The notes under the pieces are model-generated. The model had not been told where the DNA came from and searched no databases. It worked only from the letters and a program-made list of their open reading frames with translations. A stretch of 64,000 nucleotides of DNA from Methylobacterium mesophilicum (lineage in GTDB: Bacteria; Pseudomonadota; Alphaproteobacteria; Rhizobiales; Beijerinckiaceae), in contig NZ_BPQU01000005.1 of assembly GCF_022179445.1 (NCBI RefSeq), positions 124,001-188,000 on the forward strand, written 5' to 3'. Shown in pieces: positions 48,563 to 57,615 of this stretch. How positions within the stretch are numbered: the stretch's first letter is position 1; every line of letters starts with the position of its first letter. Position numbers and translations under genes: made by a program.

Positions 48563-49354
48563 ATGGGCTTGTTCGACGCGCTCTCGAATTCGGTGTCCGG
48601 CGCCTCGGCGCAGTCCCTGGCGCTCAACAACATCTCCGGGAACATCGCCAACACCCAGACCGCGGGATACAAGACCACCGAGACGAGTTTCGCCGACATG
48701 CTGGCCCAGACCACCGCCAAGGCGCAATCGAGCGGCGGCGTCGCGACCAGCACGCGCAACACCCTGGGGCTCCAGGGTACGATCCAGTCCACCGGGGTCG
48801 CGACCAACCTCGCCATCTCGGGGAACGGCTACTTCGTGGTCCGGTCGAACACCGGCACGCCGCAGAGTCCGAGCTTCACCGGCGAGACCGGCTATACCCG
48901 CCGCGGCGATTTCGACCCGGATGCGAACGGCTACCTGGTCAACGGCGCGGGTTATTACCTGTTCGCCGGCCCGGCGGCGACCGCGCCCGTACAGGTTCCA
49001 ACCGGGACCGACACCCTGGCGAGCCTCACGGTCTCGCCCGCGGGCACCCTCACCGGTACGGGCGCGGACGGCGGCACCGTGCCGCTCGGCTCGTTGACGC
49101 TGGCGCAGTTCGGCGGACAGGACAACCTGACCTCCCTCGACGGCGGCACCTACGTGGCCAACGGCCAGTCCGGCGCGCCGAGCTTCGGGTTCGCGGGCGC
49201 GACCATCGCGGCCGGCTCGGTGGAGCAGTCGAATGCCGGCATCTCGGACCAGTTCTCGAAGATGATCGAGACCCAGCAGGCCTACACGGCCAACACGAAG
49301 GTCATGAGCGCCGCCGACCAGATGCTGCAGGACGCCATCGCGATGGATGTGTGA
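48563..49354 (+). CDS. Flagellar hook/basal-body protein (FlgE-like, orphan)
   Basis: This 263-residue protein has the axial N-terminus (SGASAQSLALNNISGNIANT, then QTAGYKTTETSFADML), the central ATNLAISGNGYFVVR and the C-terminal EQSNAGISDQFSKMIETQQA and YTANTKVMSAADQMLQDAI. These are shared by FlgE, FlgF and FlgG. The length is closer to rod proteins than to typical FlgE. The ATG at 48563 has AAGGGGGG upstream. No other flagellar gene is in the window. The name FlgE is therefore uncertain. Confidence 0.85.
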   Translation: MGLFDALSNSVSGASAQSLALNNISGNIANTQTAGYKTTETSFADMLAQTTAKAQSSGGVATSTRNTLGLQGTIQSTGVATNLAISGNGYFVVRSNTGTPQSPSFTGETGYTRRGDFDPDANGYLVNGAGYYLFAGPAATAPVQVPTGTDTLASLTVSPAGTLTGTGADGGTVPLGSLTLAQFGGQDNLTSLDGGTYVANGQSGAPSFGFAGATIAAGSVEQSNAGISDQFSKMIETQQAYTANTKVMSAADQMLQDAIAMDV

Positions 49355-49370
49355 GGCTCGAGGGCGCGCC

Positions 49371-50924
49371 TTACAGGAACTTCAGCGGGTCGGTCTCGGG
49401 CGGGGGCGGGGCCACGTCGTTGCGGTTCCACCAGCCGCCGCCGAGCGCCACGAACAACGCCGCGCTGTCGCCGTACTGGGTGGCGCGGGCGGCCGCCGAG
49501 GTGACCAGCGCCGAGAGGTAGCCCTGCTGGGCGATCAGCACCTGCGTCGAGGTGACGGCGCCGGCCGTGTATTGCTTGCGGATCAGCCCGAGGCTCTGGT
49601 TGGTCGCGCTCACCGCGGCATCGGCGGCGGCCACCGCCTTGGCGTCGGCCTGGAGCGCCCGCAGGGCGTCCGCCACGTTCTGGAACGCGGTGATCACCGT
49701 CGCCTTGTACTGCGCCTGTGCCTGGGTCAGCGTCTCCTCCGCTGCCCGCTGGCGCCGGAACAGGGTGCCGGCGTCGAAGATCGGCGCCGTCGCCTGTCCG
49801 ATGATCGTGAAGAACGCCGCGCCGGGATTGGCGACCTGGGCGAGCCGCACGGCGCTGGAACCGCCCGTGGCGGTCAGGCTGAATTGCGGCAGGCGGTTGG
49901 CCACGGCGACGCCGACGCTGGCGCTCGCCTGCTGCACCAGGGCCTCGGCCGCCTTCACGTCGGGGCGCTGCTGCACGAGGCGCGAGGGCAGGCTCACCGG
50001 CAGCTTGGTCGGCAGCCGCAGGGCCGACAGCTGGAAGGTCTCCGCGATCTCGTCGGAGGGCAGGCGCCCGGCCAGCGCCGTGAGGAGGTTGCGCTGCTGC
50101 GCCAGCTGCTTCTCGAGCGGCGGCAGCAATTGCTGCGACAGGGCCAGGGCGGCCTGCTGCTGGACCACGTCGGCCCCGGCGATCTGGCCGAGCGAGAGCT
50201 GCTTGTTGAACAGCTGCAGCACCTCGGTCTGCGCCTGGATCACCTTGCGGGTGGCGTCGATCTGCGCCCGCAGCGCCGCCTCTTGGATGGCGGCGGCGAC
50301 GACGTTGCCGGTGAGGCTGAGATAGGCCGCCTCCAGCTGGAAGCGCTGGTTCTCGGTCGTCGCCTCCAGGGACTCGATCTGGCGCCGGTTCCCCCCGAAC
50401 ACGTCGGGATTGTACGCGACCACCGCCTGCGGGGTGGACAGGCTGTAGAGGTACCGGCTCTCGTTGTTGAGCGGCGATTGCAGGTCGAGGCCCGGCGCCA
50501 GGATGCCCTGCGCCTGCGGGGTGGCGGTCAGGCTCGGATAGAGCGTGCCCTTCTGGGCCAGCACGTTCTGCTGCGCGATCCGGAGCGAGGCCTGCGCGGC
50601 CTCCAGGGTCGGGTTGTTCGCCAGCGCCTGCTCGACCAGCTGGTTCAGCGCCTTCGAATGGAACAGCGTCCACCATTGGCCGGGAATGTCGGCGCCGGAA
50701 ACGAAGCTCTGGTCCGCCGATCCGCCCTGGCGGGTGCGGATGTTGTCGGCGGCCGAGGGATTCTGGAGCGGCTCCCGGGTGTAGCGGCCGACCGGGGGCG
50801 CCTCGGGCGGCACGAAGTTCGGGCCGACCGCACAAGCCGACAGGGACAAAGCCGATAGGGACACGGCCGCCGCCAGCATGATGGCCGCACGACCGCACCG
50901 ATTCGGCGCCAACGCCACCATCAT
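49371..50924 (-). CDS. RND efflux outer-membrane lipoprotein (NodT/OprM-like)
   Basis: A 517-residue outer-membrane factor with a lipoprotein signal ending in the lipobox LSAC (followed by AVGPNFVPP). Two repeated OEP halves with long alpha-helical hairpins follow, for example NQLVEQALANNPTLEAAQAS, QRPDVKAAEALVQQASASVG, then FQNVADALRALQADAKAV. It forms the exit duct of a tripartite pump. It is last in the MFP-RND-OMF operon. Confidence 0.92.
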   Translation of the reverse strand: MMVALAPNRCGRAAIMLAAAVSLSALSLSACAVGPNFVPPEAPPVGRYTREPLQNPSAADNIRTRQGGSADQSFVSGADIPGQWWTLFHSKALNQLVEQALANNPTLEAAQASLRIAQQNVLAQKGTLYPSLTATPQAQGILAPGLDLQSPLNNESRYLYSLSTPQAVVAYNPDVFGGNRRQIESLEATTENQRFQLEAAYLSLTGNVVAAAIQEAALRAQIDATRKVIQAQTEVLQLFNKQLSLGQIAGADVVQQQAALALSQQLLPPLEKQLAQQRNLLTALAGRLPSDEIAETFQLSALRLPTKLPVSLPSRLVQQRPDVKAAEALVQQASASVGVAVANRLPQFSLTATGGSSAVRLAQVANPGAAFFTIIGQATAPIFDAGTLFRRQRAAEETLTQAQAQYKATVITAFQNVADALRALQADAKAVAAADAAVSATNQSLGLIRKQYTAGAVTSTQVLIAQQGYLSALVTSAAARATQYGDSAALFVALGGGWWNRNDVAPPPPETDPLKFL

Positions 50925-51064
50925 GCCCCCGAAACCCCTCCCTCGGTAGAGCGTCCCCGCGGACGACCAAGTCAATCCGACGGTGCCGCGATCCTGTGCG
51001 CCGGAGCCGCGCTGTGGCGCCCGGGCCACGTGACGATGCCCGGCACGCGTCGCTCTCGCCCGGC

Positions 51065-54000
51065 TCATGCCGCCACCCGGTGCCCGGTCACGGCCCGCCC
51101 GTTCGGATTCGGGTGCCGCCGCGAGAACAGCGAGATCAGCACCGGCACCACCACCAGGATCAGGTTGGGCGCCAGGATGATGCCGCCGACCACCACCAGG
51201 GCCAGCGGCTTCTGCACCTGCGAGCCGATGCCCGTGGAGATCGCCGCCGGCAGCAGGCCGACGCAGGCGGCCACGCAGGTCATCATCACCGGGCGCATCC
51301 GCACGATCGCGGCGTTCCACACCGCGTCCTTGCGCTGCCAGCCCTCGTCGAGCAACTGGTTGTAATAGGCCAGGAGGATCACGCCCTCCATGGTCGAGAT
51401 GCCGAACAGGGCGATGAAGCCGATCGCCGCCGAGATCGAGAACGGCGTGCCGGTCAGCGCCAGCGCGAAGATGCCGCCGATCATCGCCATCGGGATCACC
51501 GACAGGGTCAGCAGCATGTCCGCCACGGACGAGAAATTGATGAACAGCAGGAGCGCGATCAGCACCAGGGTGACCGGCACGACCAGGCTGAGCCGGGTCG
51601 CGGCGTCCTTCAGGTTGGTGAACTGCCCGACCCACTCCATCCGGTAGCCCGGCGGCAGGTCCACCGCCTCGGCGACCTTGCGCTGCGCCTCGATCACCGC
51701 GCTGCCGAGGTCGCGCCCGCGCACCGAGAACTTCACCGGGATGTAGCGCTCCTGGTCCTCGCGGTAGATGAACGAGGCGCCCGAGACGAGGTCGACGTCG
51801 GCGATCTCGGAGAGCGGCACCTGGATCACGCCGCCGTTAGGGTTCTGGGCCCCCACCGCGATGTTGCGGATGCCGGCCAGCGACGAGCGGTACTCCTTGG
51901 CCAGCCGCACCCGCATGGAGAAGTGCCGGTCGGAACCGTACTCGTAGAGGTCGCCCGCGGTCTGGCCGCCGATCGCCGCCTGGATCGTGGTGTTCACGTC
52001 GCCGATCGACAGGCCGTAGCGGGCGGCCTTGTGGCGGTCGACGTCGATCCGCACGGTCGGCTGGCCCAGCGATTCGAACACCGCAAGGTCGCTGATGCCG
52101 GGCACGGAGGCCAGCGCCGCCTTGACCGCGTTGGCGGTCTTGGTGAGCTGGGCGAGGTCGCTGCCGTAGATCTTGACCGAGTTCTCGCCCTTCACGCCCG
52201 AGGCGGCCTCCTGGACGTTGTCCTCGATATATTGCGAGAAGTTGAACTCGATCCCCGGAAACTCGGCTTCGAGCTTCTTGCTCAGGTCGTGGATCAGGCT
52301 GTCCTTGTCGAGGCCCTTGCGCCATTGGTCGATCGGCTTGAGCGGCGCCAGGATCTCGACGTTGAAGAACCCGGTGGCGTCGGTGCCGTCGTTGGGCCGG
52401 CCCTGGTGCGAGATCACCGTGACGACCTCCGGGACCTCCTGGAAGATCTTGCGCAGGCGCTGGACGTAGTCGTTGCCGGCCTCCAGCGAGATCGAGGACG
52501 GCATGGTGCCGCGCACGTAGAGGTTGCCCTCTTCGAGCCGGGGCAGGAATTCGAGTCCAAGGTTCCGGGCGGCCAGCCCCGAGGCCAGCAGCACCACCAG
52601 CATCACCGAGAGTGCCAGCACCCGGTTCTTGAGGCCGAAGGCCAGGATGCGCTCGTGCCCGGCGCGCAGGAACCGCACGATCAGGGTGTCGCGCTCCTCG
52701 AGCTTCTTCGGCAGGATCAGCGCCGAGAGGGCCGGCGAGACCGTGAACGTCGCCAGCAGGCCGCCGACCAGGGCGTAGGCGTAGGTCTTGGCCATCGGCC
52801 CGAAGATGTGACCCTCGACGCCGCTCATCGTGAACAGCGGCAGGAAGCCGACGATGATGATGATCGCCGAGAAGAAGATCGCCCGGTTCACCTCGACGCC
52901 GGCGATCGCGATGATGCCGAGCCGGCCTTCGAGCCCCCCTGGCGCCTCCTGACCCTCGGAATGCTCGGGCTCGGCGAGGTGCCGGAACACGTTCTCGACC
53001 ATGATCACCGTCGCGTCGACGATCAGGCCGAAATCGATCGCGCCGAGTGACAGGAGGTTGGCCGAATCGCCCCGGACCACCAGGATCAGGATCGCGAAGC
53101 CGAGCGCGAACGGGATCGTGGCCGCCACGATGATCGCGCTGGTGAGCGACCCGAGGAACAACCACTGCACGATGAACACCAGCACCACCCCGAAGACGAG
53201 GTTGTGCATCACCGTATGGGTCGTGGTGTGGATCAGCCCCGACCGGTCGTAGATCCGCTCGATCTTCACGTCGGGCGGCAGGATCGTCGAGGCGTTGATC
53301 TTGTCGATCTCCGCCTCGACCCGCTGCAGCGTCGGCAGGCTCTGGCCGCCGCGGCTCATCAGAACGATGCCCTCGACCACGTCGGACTGGTCGTCGTGGC
53401 CGACGATGCCGAGCCGCGGGGCGTTCGACACGCGCACCTCCGCCACGTCCCGCACCAGCACCGGCGTGCCGTTGACGAGGCTGATCATCGTGTCCCGGAT
53501 GTCGTCCATGTCGCGGATCAGGCCGATGCCGCGCACCACCGCGGATTGCTGGCCGACATTCAGGGTCTGCCCGCCGACGTTGATCGAGGCGTTGTTCAGC
53601 GCCGTGGTCAGCTGGACCAGGGTCAGGCCCTGGGCCTGGAGGCGGTTCAGGTCGACCGCGACCTCGTATTCCTTGGCCTTGCCGCCGAACGCGGTCACGT
53701 CGGTGACGCCCGGGATCGCCTTGAACCGCCGCTGCAGCACCCAATCCTGCAGGGTCTTCATGTCCATGGGCGAGTAGCCCGCCGGGCCGACCAGCTTGTA
53801 GCGCATGATCTCGCCCACCGGGCTCGTCGGCGAGATCTGCGGCGTGGCGCCGTTGGGCAGGGCCGGGGCCTGCGACAGGCGGTTGAGCACCCGCTGCAGC
53901 GCCTGTTCGTACGTGTACTCGTAGTTGAACTGGACCTTCACGTCGGACAGGCCGAACAGCGAGATCGTGCGCACCACCTGAGCGTTGGGGATGCCGGCGA

Positions 54001-54214
54001 GCGCCACCTCCAGGGGGATGGTGATGTAGCGCTCGATCTCGTCGGCGGATTGTCCCGGGTTCTGGGTGATCACGTCGACGAGCGGCGGCACCGGGTCGGG
54101 ATAGGCCTCGATGTTGAGCTGGGTATAGGCGCCGTAGCCGATGCCGAGCATCACCACGAACAGCAGCACGACCAGCACGCGCTGGCGCAGCGAGAAGACG
54201 ATCAGGCTGTTCAT
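51065..54214 (-). CDS. RND efflux permease, CzcA-like
   Basis: A 1049-residue inner-membrane pump with about 12 membrane segments and two large periplasmic loops. In segment 4 the proton-relay motif AIDFGLIVDATVIMVENVF keeps D394, D400 and E407, the pattern associated with heavy-metal (HME) rather than drug (HAE) RND pumps. The substrate metal cannot be named from the sequence. It is 15 bases after the membrane-fusion gene, in the same operon. No CzcD or metal regulator is adjacent. Confidence 0.93.
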   Translation of the reverse strand: MNSLIVFSLRQRVLVVLLFVVMLGIGYGAYTQLNIEAYPDPVPPLVDVITQNPGQSADEIERYITIPLEVALAGIPNAQVVRTISLFGLSDVKVQFNYEYTYEQALQRVLNRLSQAPALPNGATPQISPTSPVGEIMRYKLVGPAGYSPMDMKTLQDWVLQRRFKAIPGVTDVTAFGGKAKEYEVAVDLNRLQAQGLTLVQLTTALNNASINVGGQTLNVGQQSAVVRGIGLIRDMDDIRDTMISLVNGTPVLVRDVAEVRVSNAPRLGIVGHDDQSDVVEGIVLMSRGGQSLPTLQRVEAEIDKINASTILPPDVKIERIYDRSGLIHTTTHTVMHNLVFGVVLVFIVQWLFLGSLTSAIIVAATIPFALGFAILILVVRGDSANLLSLGAIDFGLIVDATVIMVENVFRHLAEPEHSEGQEAPGGLEGRLGIIAIAGVEVNRAIFFSAIIIIVGFLPLFTMSGVEGHIFGPMAKTYAYALVGGLLATFTVSPALSALILPKKLEERDTLIVRFLRAGHERILAFGLKNRVLALSVMLVVLLASGLAARNLGLEFLPRLEEGNLYVRGTMPSSISLEAGNDYVQRLRKIFQEVPEVVTVISHQGRPNDGTDATGFFNVEILAPLKPIDQWRKGLDKDSLIHDLSKKLEAEFPGIEFNFSQYIEDNVQEAASGVKGENSVKIYGSDLAQLTKTANAVKAALASVPGISDLAVFESLGQPTVRIDVDRHKAARYGLSIGDVNTTIQAAIGGQTAGDLYEYGSDRHFSMRVRLAKEYRSSLAGIRNIAVGAQNPNGGVIQVPLSEIADVDLVSGASFIYREDQERYIPVKFSVRGRDLGSAVIEAQRKVAEAVDLPPGYRMEWVGQFTNLKDAATRLSLVVPVTLVLIALLLFINFSSVADMLLTLSVIPMAMIGGIFALALTGTPFSISAAIGFIALFGISTMEGVILLAYYNQLLDEGWQRKDAVWNAAIVRMRPVMMTCVAACVGLLPAAISTGIGSQVQKPLALVVVGGIILAPNLILVVVPVLISLFSRRHPNPNGRAVTGHRVAA

Positions 54215-54229
54215 CGCCCGGGTTCCCGC

Positions 54230-55543
54230 TCAGGACGCCTTGTCGCCGGTGGCCGCCCGGTCGATGAACAGGGCCCCCCGGGTCACGATCTGCTCGCCCG
54301 CATGCAGGCCGTCGACGACCTGGGCGCTGTCGCCGTTGATCACGCCGAGCTTGATGTCGCGCGCCTCGACGGCGCCGTCCTGGCGGGCCACCCAGACATG
54401 GGTGCGGTCGCCCTCGTACACGATCGCGGCGACCGGCACGCTCGGGCTCGGCTCGCCCTTGCCGGTGATGATCGTGTAGGTGGCGAACATCTCCGGACGC
54501 AGCACCCGGTCCGGGTTGTCGACCTCGCTGCGCACCGCGAGTCGCCGCGTCGCCGGGTCCAGGCTTGCGGCCATGTAGTTGACCCGGGCCTTGAACACCC
54601 GCGCCCCGAAGCCCGCCACCTTCGCCTCGACCTCCTGGCCGATGCGGATCTTCGGGATCTCGCTCTCGCGCACGTTGGCGACGAGCCACACCGTGGACAG
54701 GTCGCCGATCACGAAGACCGGGTCGCTGGAGGCGGAGAGGAACTGCCCGGTGCCGACCTTGCGCTGGACGATGGTGCCGGCGATCGGCGCCCGGATCTGG
54801 GTCTCGGGGCTGAGGCGGCCGTTCTTCTCGTAGGCGACGATCTCGGCGTCGGACTTGCCCAGGAGCCGCAGCCGGTTCCGCACGGCGTCCAGGGACGCCT
54901 CCGCGGTCTTCAGGTCGCTCTGGGCGGCGATGACGTCGTTCTGCGCGGACTGGTAGTCCTTCAGCGCCACCGCGTGGGCCTGGAACAGTTCCTGCTGGCG
55001 CGCCGCGATGGTCTGGTCGAGCTTCAGCAGGGCCTGCTGCTTCTGGAGATTGTTCAGGGCGGCCTGATAGTCGTTCTGCGCCTGGACCATATCGGTGGCC
55101 TCCAGCGTCAGCAGCACGTCGCCGGCCTTCACGTCGTCGCCCGCCCGGGCCAGCACCTTGGTCACCCGACCCGCGTAGGGCGAGACCACCGGCACGTTGT
55201 CGTCGTCGTTGAGCGCGATGCGCCCCTCCGCGGAGCCCTCGGGGCGGAACACCTGGGTCGCCACGGGCAGGATCTCGAACGCGGCGCGCTGTTCCTTGCT
55301 CGGCCGGAACACCCGCTCCACCGTCCCGGCCTTCTCGGCCTCGATCCCCGCATCCGGGTTGCCCGATCCGAACAGCCCGGCGACGACGCCCGAGACGGCC
55401 TCGCGGGCGCGGTCCGAGACGGCCAGCGCCAGCCCGCCCGCGACCGCGACCAGCACGACGACGATCAGGGGCCAGGGCGTGCGGCGCCGGCGCGCGGATG
55501 CGGCGCGGGCCTCATCCTGGTCCAGAGGATTGCGGGCGTCCAT
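54230..55543 (-). CDS. RND efflux periplasmic adaptor (membrane fusion protein)
   Basis: The 437-residue protein has a short basic N-terminus and one membrane anchor (about residues 25-43). It then has the lipoyl/barrel-sandwich segments VVSPYAGRVTKVLARAGDDV and ETQIRAPIAGTIVQRKVGTG, with a coiled-coil hairpin between them (NDYQAALNNLQKQQALLKLD). It links pump and outer-membrane channel. It is first in the operon and divergent from the COG0523 gene. Confidence 0.92.
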   Translation of the reverse strand: MDARNPLDQDEARAASARRRRTPWPLIVVVLVAVAGGLALAVSDRAREAVSGVVAGLFGSGNPDAGIEAEKAGTVERVFRPSKEQRAAFEILPVATQVFRPEGSAEGRIALNDDDNVPVVSPYAGRVTKVLARAGDDVKAGDVLLTLEATDMVQAQNDYQAALNNLQKQQALLKLDQTIAARQQELFQAHAVALKDYQSAQNDVIAAQSDLKTAEASLDAVRNRLRLLGKSDAEIVAYEKNGRLSPETQIRAPIAGTIVQRKVGTGQFLSASSDPVFVIGDLSTVWLVANVRESEIPKIRIGQEVEAKVAGFGARVFKARVNYMAASLDPATRRLAVRSEVDNPDRVLRPEMFATYTIITGKGEPSPSVPVAAIVYEGDRTHVWVARQDGAVEARDIKLGVINGDSAQVVDGLHAGEQIVTRGALFIDRAATGDKAS

Positions 55544-55766
55544 GCGGTTGGTCTTCTGGGGCCGGGCGAGGGACCGGGATGGCGATGAGGACAGGCTTCG
55601 GCCCAGACCCCGGCCGTTTCATGGTGATCGGAGTCGCTTGTCGAGGCGTGCCGTCCGGGCGGACCCGAACTGCACCATGTGCCTAGAGCAAAGCTTGGCT
55701 GATCCGCAATCGATCGGGGGGCCGGGTCGCGAAACCGTGTGGCTCCGTCTTCCTTCGCCGGGATTT

Positions 55767-55782
55767 GTTACAATATGACAAC
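55767..55782. promoter_or_regulatory. Candidate Zur-box-like palindrome
   Basis: GTTACAATATGACAAC is an imperfect dyad centred on ATAT in the 292-base divergent gap between the RND operon and the COG0523 gene, 54 bases before the latter's ATG. It resembles AT-rich Zur boxes in alphaproteobacteria and stands out in GC-rich DNA. Binding is not proven. Confidence 0.5.
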
Positions 55783-55835
55783 GCTCCCGGGCCACAAGCC
55801 CGATCCATCCCGCAGATCCGATCGAAGAATCCGCC

Positions 55836-56837
55836 ATGACCGACATGAGTTCTGCTTCCGCCCCATCGGGTTCTGCCGCCGGCAAGATCCCGGTCACCGT
55901 GCTCACCGGCTATCTCGGCGCCGGCAAGACCACGCTGCTCAACCGGATCCTTACGGAAAACCATGGCAAGCGTTACGCCGTGATCGTCAACGAGTTCGGC
56001 GAGATCGGTATCGACAACGACCTCGTCGTCGGCGCAGACGAGGAAGTGTTCGAGATGAACAACGGCTGCGTCTGCTGCACCGTGCGCGGCGACCTGATCC
56101 GGATCATGGACGGCCTGGTGAAGCGGCGGGGCAAGTTCGACGCGATCATCGTCGAGACAACCGGGCTGGCCGACCCGGCCCCGGTCGCCCAGACCTTCTT
56201 CGTCGATCAGGATGTCGGCGACGCCGCCCGCCTCGACGCCGTGGTGACGGTGGCGGACGCCAAGTGGCTGTCCGATCGCCTGAAGGATGCCCCGGAGGCG
56301 AAGAACCAGATCGCGTTCGCCGACGTGATCCTGCTCAACAAGAGCGACCTCGTCTCGCCGGAGGATCTGGACCGGGTGGAAGCCGAGATCCGCGGCATCA
56401 ACCCGCTGGCCAAGCTCCACCGCACCCAGAACTGCGCCGTGCCCCTGGAGGCCGTGCTGGAGCGCAACGCGTTCGACCTCGACCGCATTCTCGAGGTGGA
56501 GCCGGATTTCCTGGAGGCGGGCCACCATCACCATCACGATTCCGAGATCCAGTCGGTCTCGGCCAAGATCGACGGCGAGGTCGATCCGGAGAAGTTCATG
56601 CCCTGGATCTCGAACCTGACCCAGGTGCAGGGGCCGGACATCCTGCGCTGCAAGGGCATCGTGGCCTTTCCTAACGAGCCGAAGCGCTTCGTTTTCCAGG
56701 GCGTGCACATGATCCTCGACGGCGACGTCCAGGGGGATTGGCGCCCGGACGAGAAGCGGGTCTCCCGGGTGGTGTTCATCGGCCGCAACCTCGATCCGGT
56801 GGCGATTCGCCAGGAATTCGAAGCCTGCCGGGCCTGA
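55836..56837 (+). CDS. COG0523 (CobW/ZagA-like) GTPase, candidate zinc metallochaperone
   Basis: A 333-residue G3E GTPase. Walker A is [12 protein letters not shown], the metal-binding CxCC motif is in [13 protein letters not shown] (C78, C80, C81), and NKSDL is the G4-type motif. A His cluster of five (H230-H234, GHHHHHD) is a likely additional metal site. COG0523 proteins deliver zinc or other metals; one subgroup handles cobalt for B12. The nearby Zur-like site favours zinc. It is divergent from the CzcA-like efflux operon. Confidence 0.9.
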   Translation: MTDMSSASAPSGSAAGKIPVTVLTGYLGAGKTTLLNRILTENHGKRYAVIVNEFGEIGIDNDLVVGADEEVFEMNNGCVCCTVRGDLIRIMDGLVKRRGKFDAIIVETTGLADPAPVAQTFFVDQDVGDAARLDAVVTVADAKWLSDRLKDAPEAKNQIAFADVILLNKSDLVSPEDLDRVEAEIRGINPLAKLHRTQNCAVPLEAVLERNAFDLDRILEVEPDFLEAGHHHHHDSEIQSVSAKIDGEVDPEKFMPWISNLTQVQGPDILRCKGIVAFPNEPKRFVFQGVHMILDGDVQGDWRPDEKRVSRVVFIGRNLDPVAIRQEFEACRA

Positions 56838-57019
56838 TCGAGGGCGGCCCGGCTGGTCCCGGGCGGCGGGTCGCCGGCGCGTCGCGGTTCCGCGCCGTCG
56901 GCGGCCTCGGGTTGCCGGCGCAGCGTTCACAGGTACTTGTATAGCGACCGATTGTCGGAGCGATTGTCCTCGATATAGCGTATCTACCTGGCTCGATATC
57001 GACGCGGGGGGATTTCGCT

Positions 57020-57499
57020 ATGGTACGTCTACTTCTGACCGCCACCATACTTGCTGGCGGCGCCGCAGCGCTCGTCACGCCGGCCGCAGCCCTGTCCACC
57101 AAGGATTGCTCGACCAAGTATCAGGCCGCCAAGCAGGCCGGGACGCTCAACGGCCAGAAATGGAACGACTTCCGCAAGGCGGAATGCGGGGCCGAGGCGA
57201 CGAACACAACGGCCAACACGGTGCCGAACCCCGTGGCACCCGGTGCGACGAAGCCCGCGGCCCCGGCTCCCGCGCCGCAAGCCCCGGCCGCAAGGCCGAC
57301 GGCGGCCCCGGCCGGGACGGCCGCCTATCCCTCCGCCGTCGATCCGAAATACGCGAGCGAATCCGCCGGGAAGGCGCGGATGCATACCTGCCTCGACAGC
57401 TACAACGCGGCCAAAGCCGCCGGGACGCTGGGCGACGCGAAATGGATCCAGAAGGGTGGCGGCTACTACTCGGTCTGCAACAAGCGGCTGAAGGGCTGA
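57020..57499 (+). CDS. Secreted protein with a duplicated Cys-containing module
   Basis: This 159-residue product has a Sec signal (MVRLLLTATILAGGAAALVT, with a cut near AAALS). Two related modules follow, CSTKYQAAKQAGTLNGQKW ending at C56 and CLDSYNAAKAAGTLGDAKW ending at C153, so each can form one disulfide (C30-C56 and C124-C153). A Pro/Ala linker (about residues 70-100) separates them. The function is unknown; similar C-x3-Y-x-AAK repeats occur in Rhizobiales secreted proteins. Upstream 56838-57019 holds no gene. Confidence 0.75.
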   Translation: MVRLLLTATILAGGAAALVTPAAALSTKDCSTKYQAAKQAGTLNGQKWNDFRKAECGAEATNTTANTVPNPVAPGATKPAAPAPAPQAPAARPTAAPAGTAAYPSAVDPKYASESAGKARMHTCLDSYNAAKAAGTLGDAKWIQKGGGYYSVCNKRLKG

Positions 57500-57615
57500 C
57501 GCAACCCGCGACCCGGGACGGGCTCGCCCGGAGGCGAAGCCCATTCTCAACCATTGGATGGCATGGTTGCCGGATGTGCGGGCCCGCGTAACCGGCCCGC
57601 GGAGTCCGCGTATCC

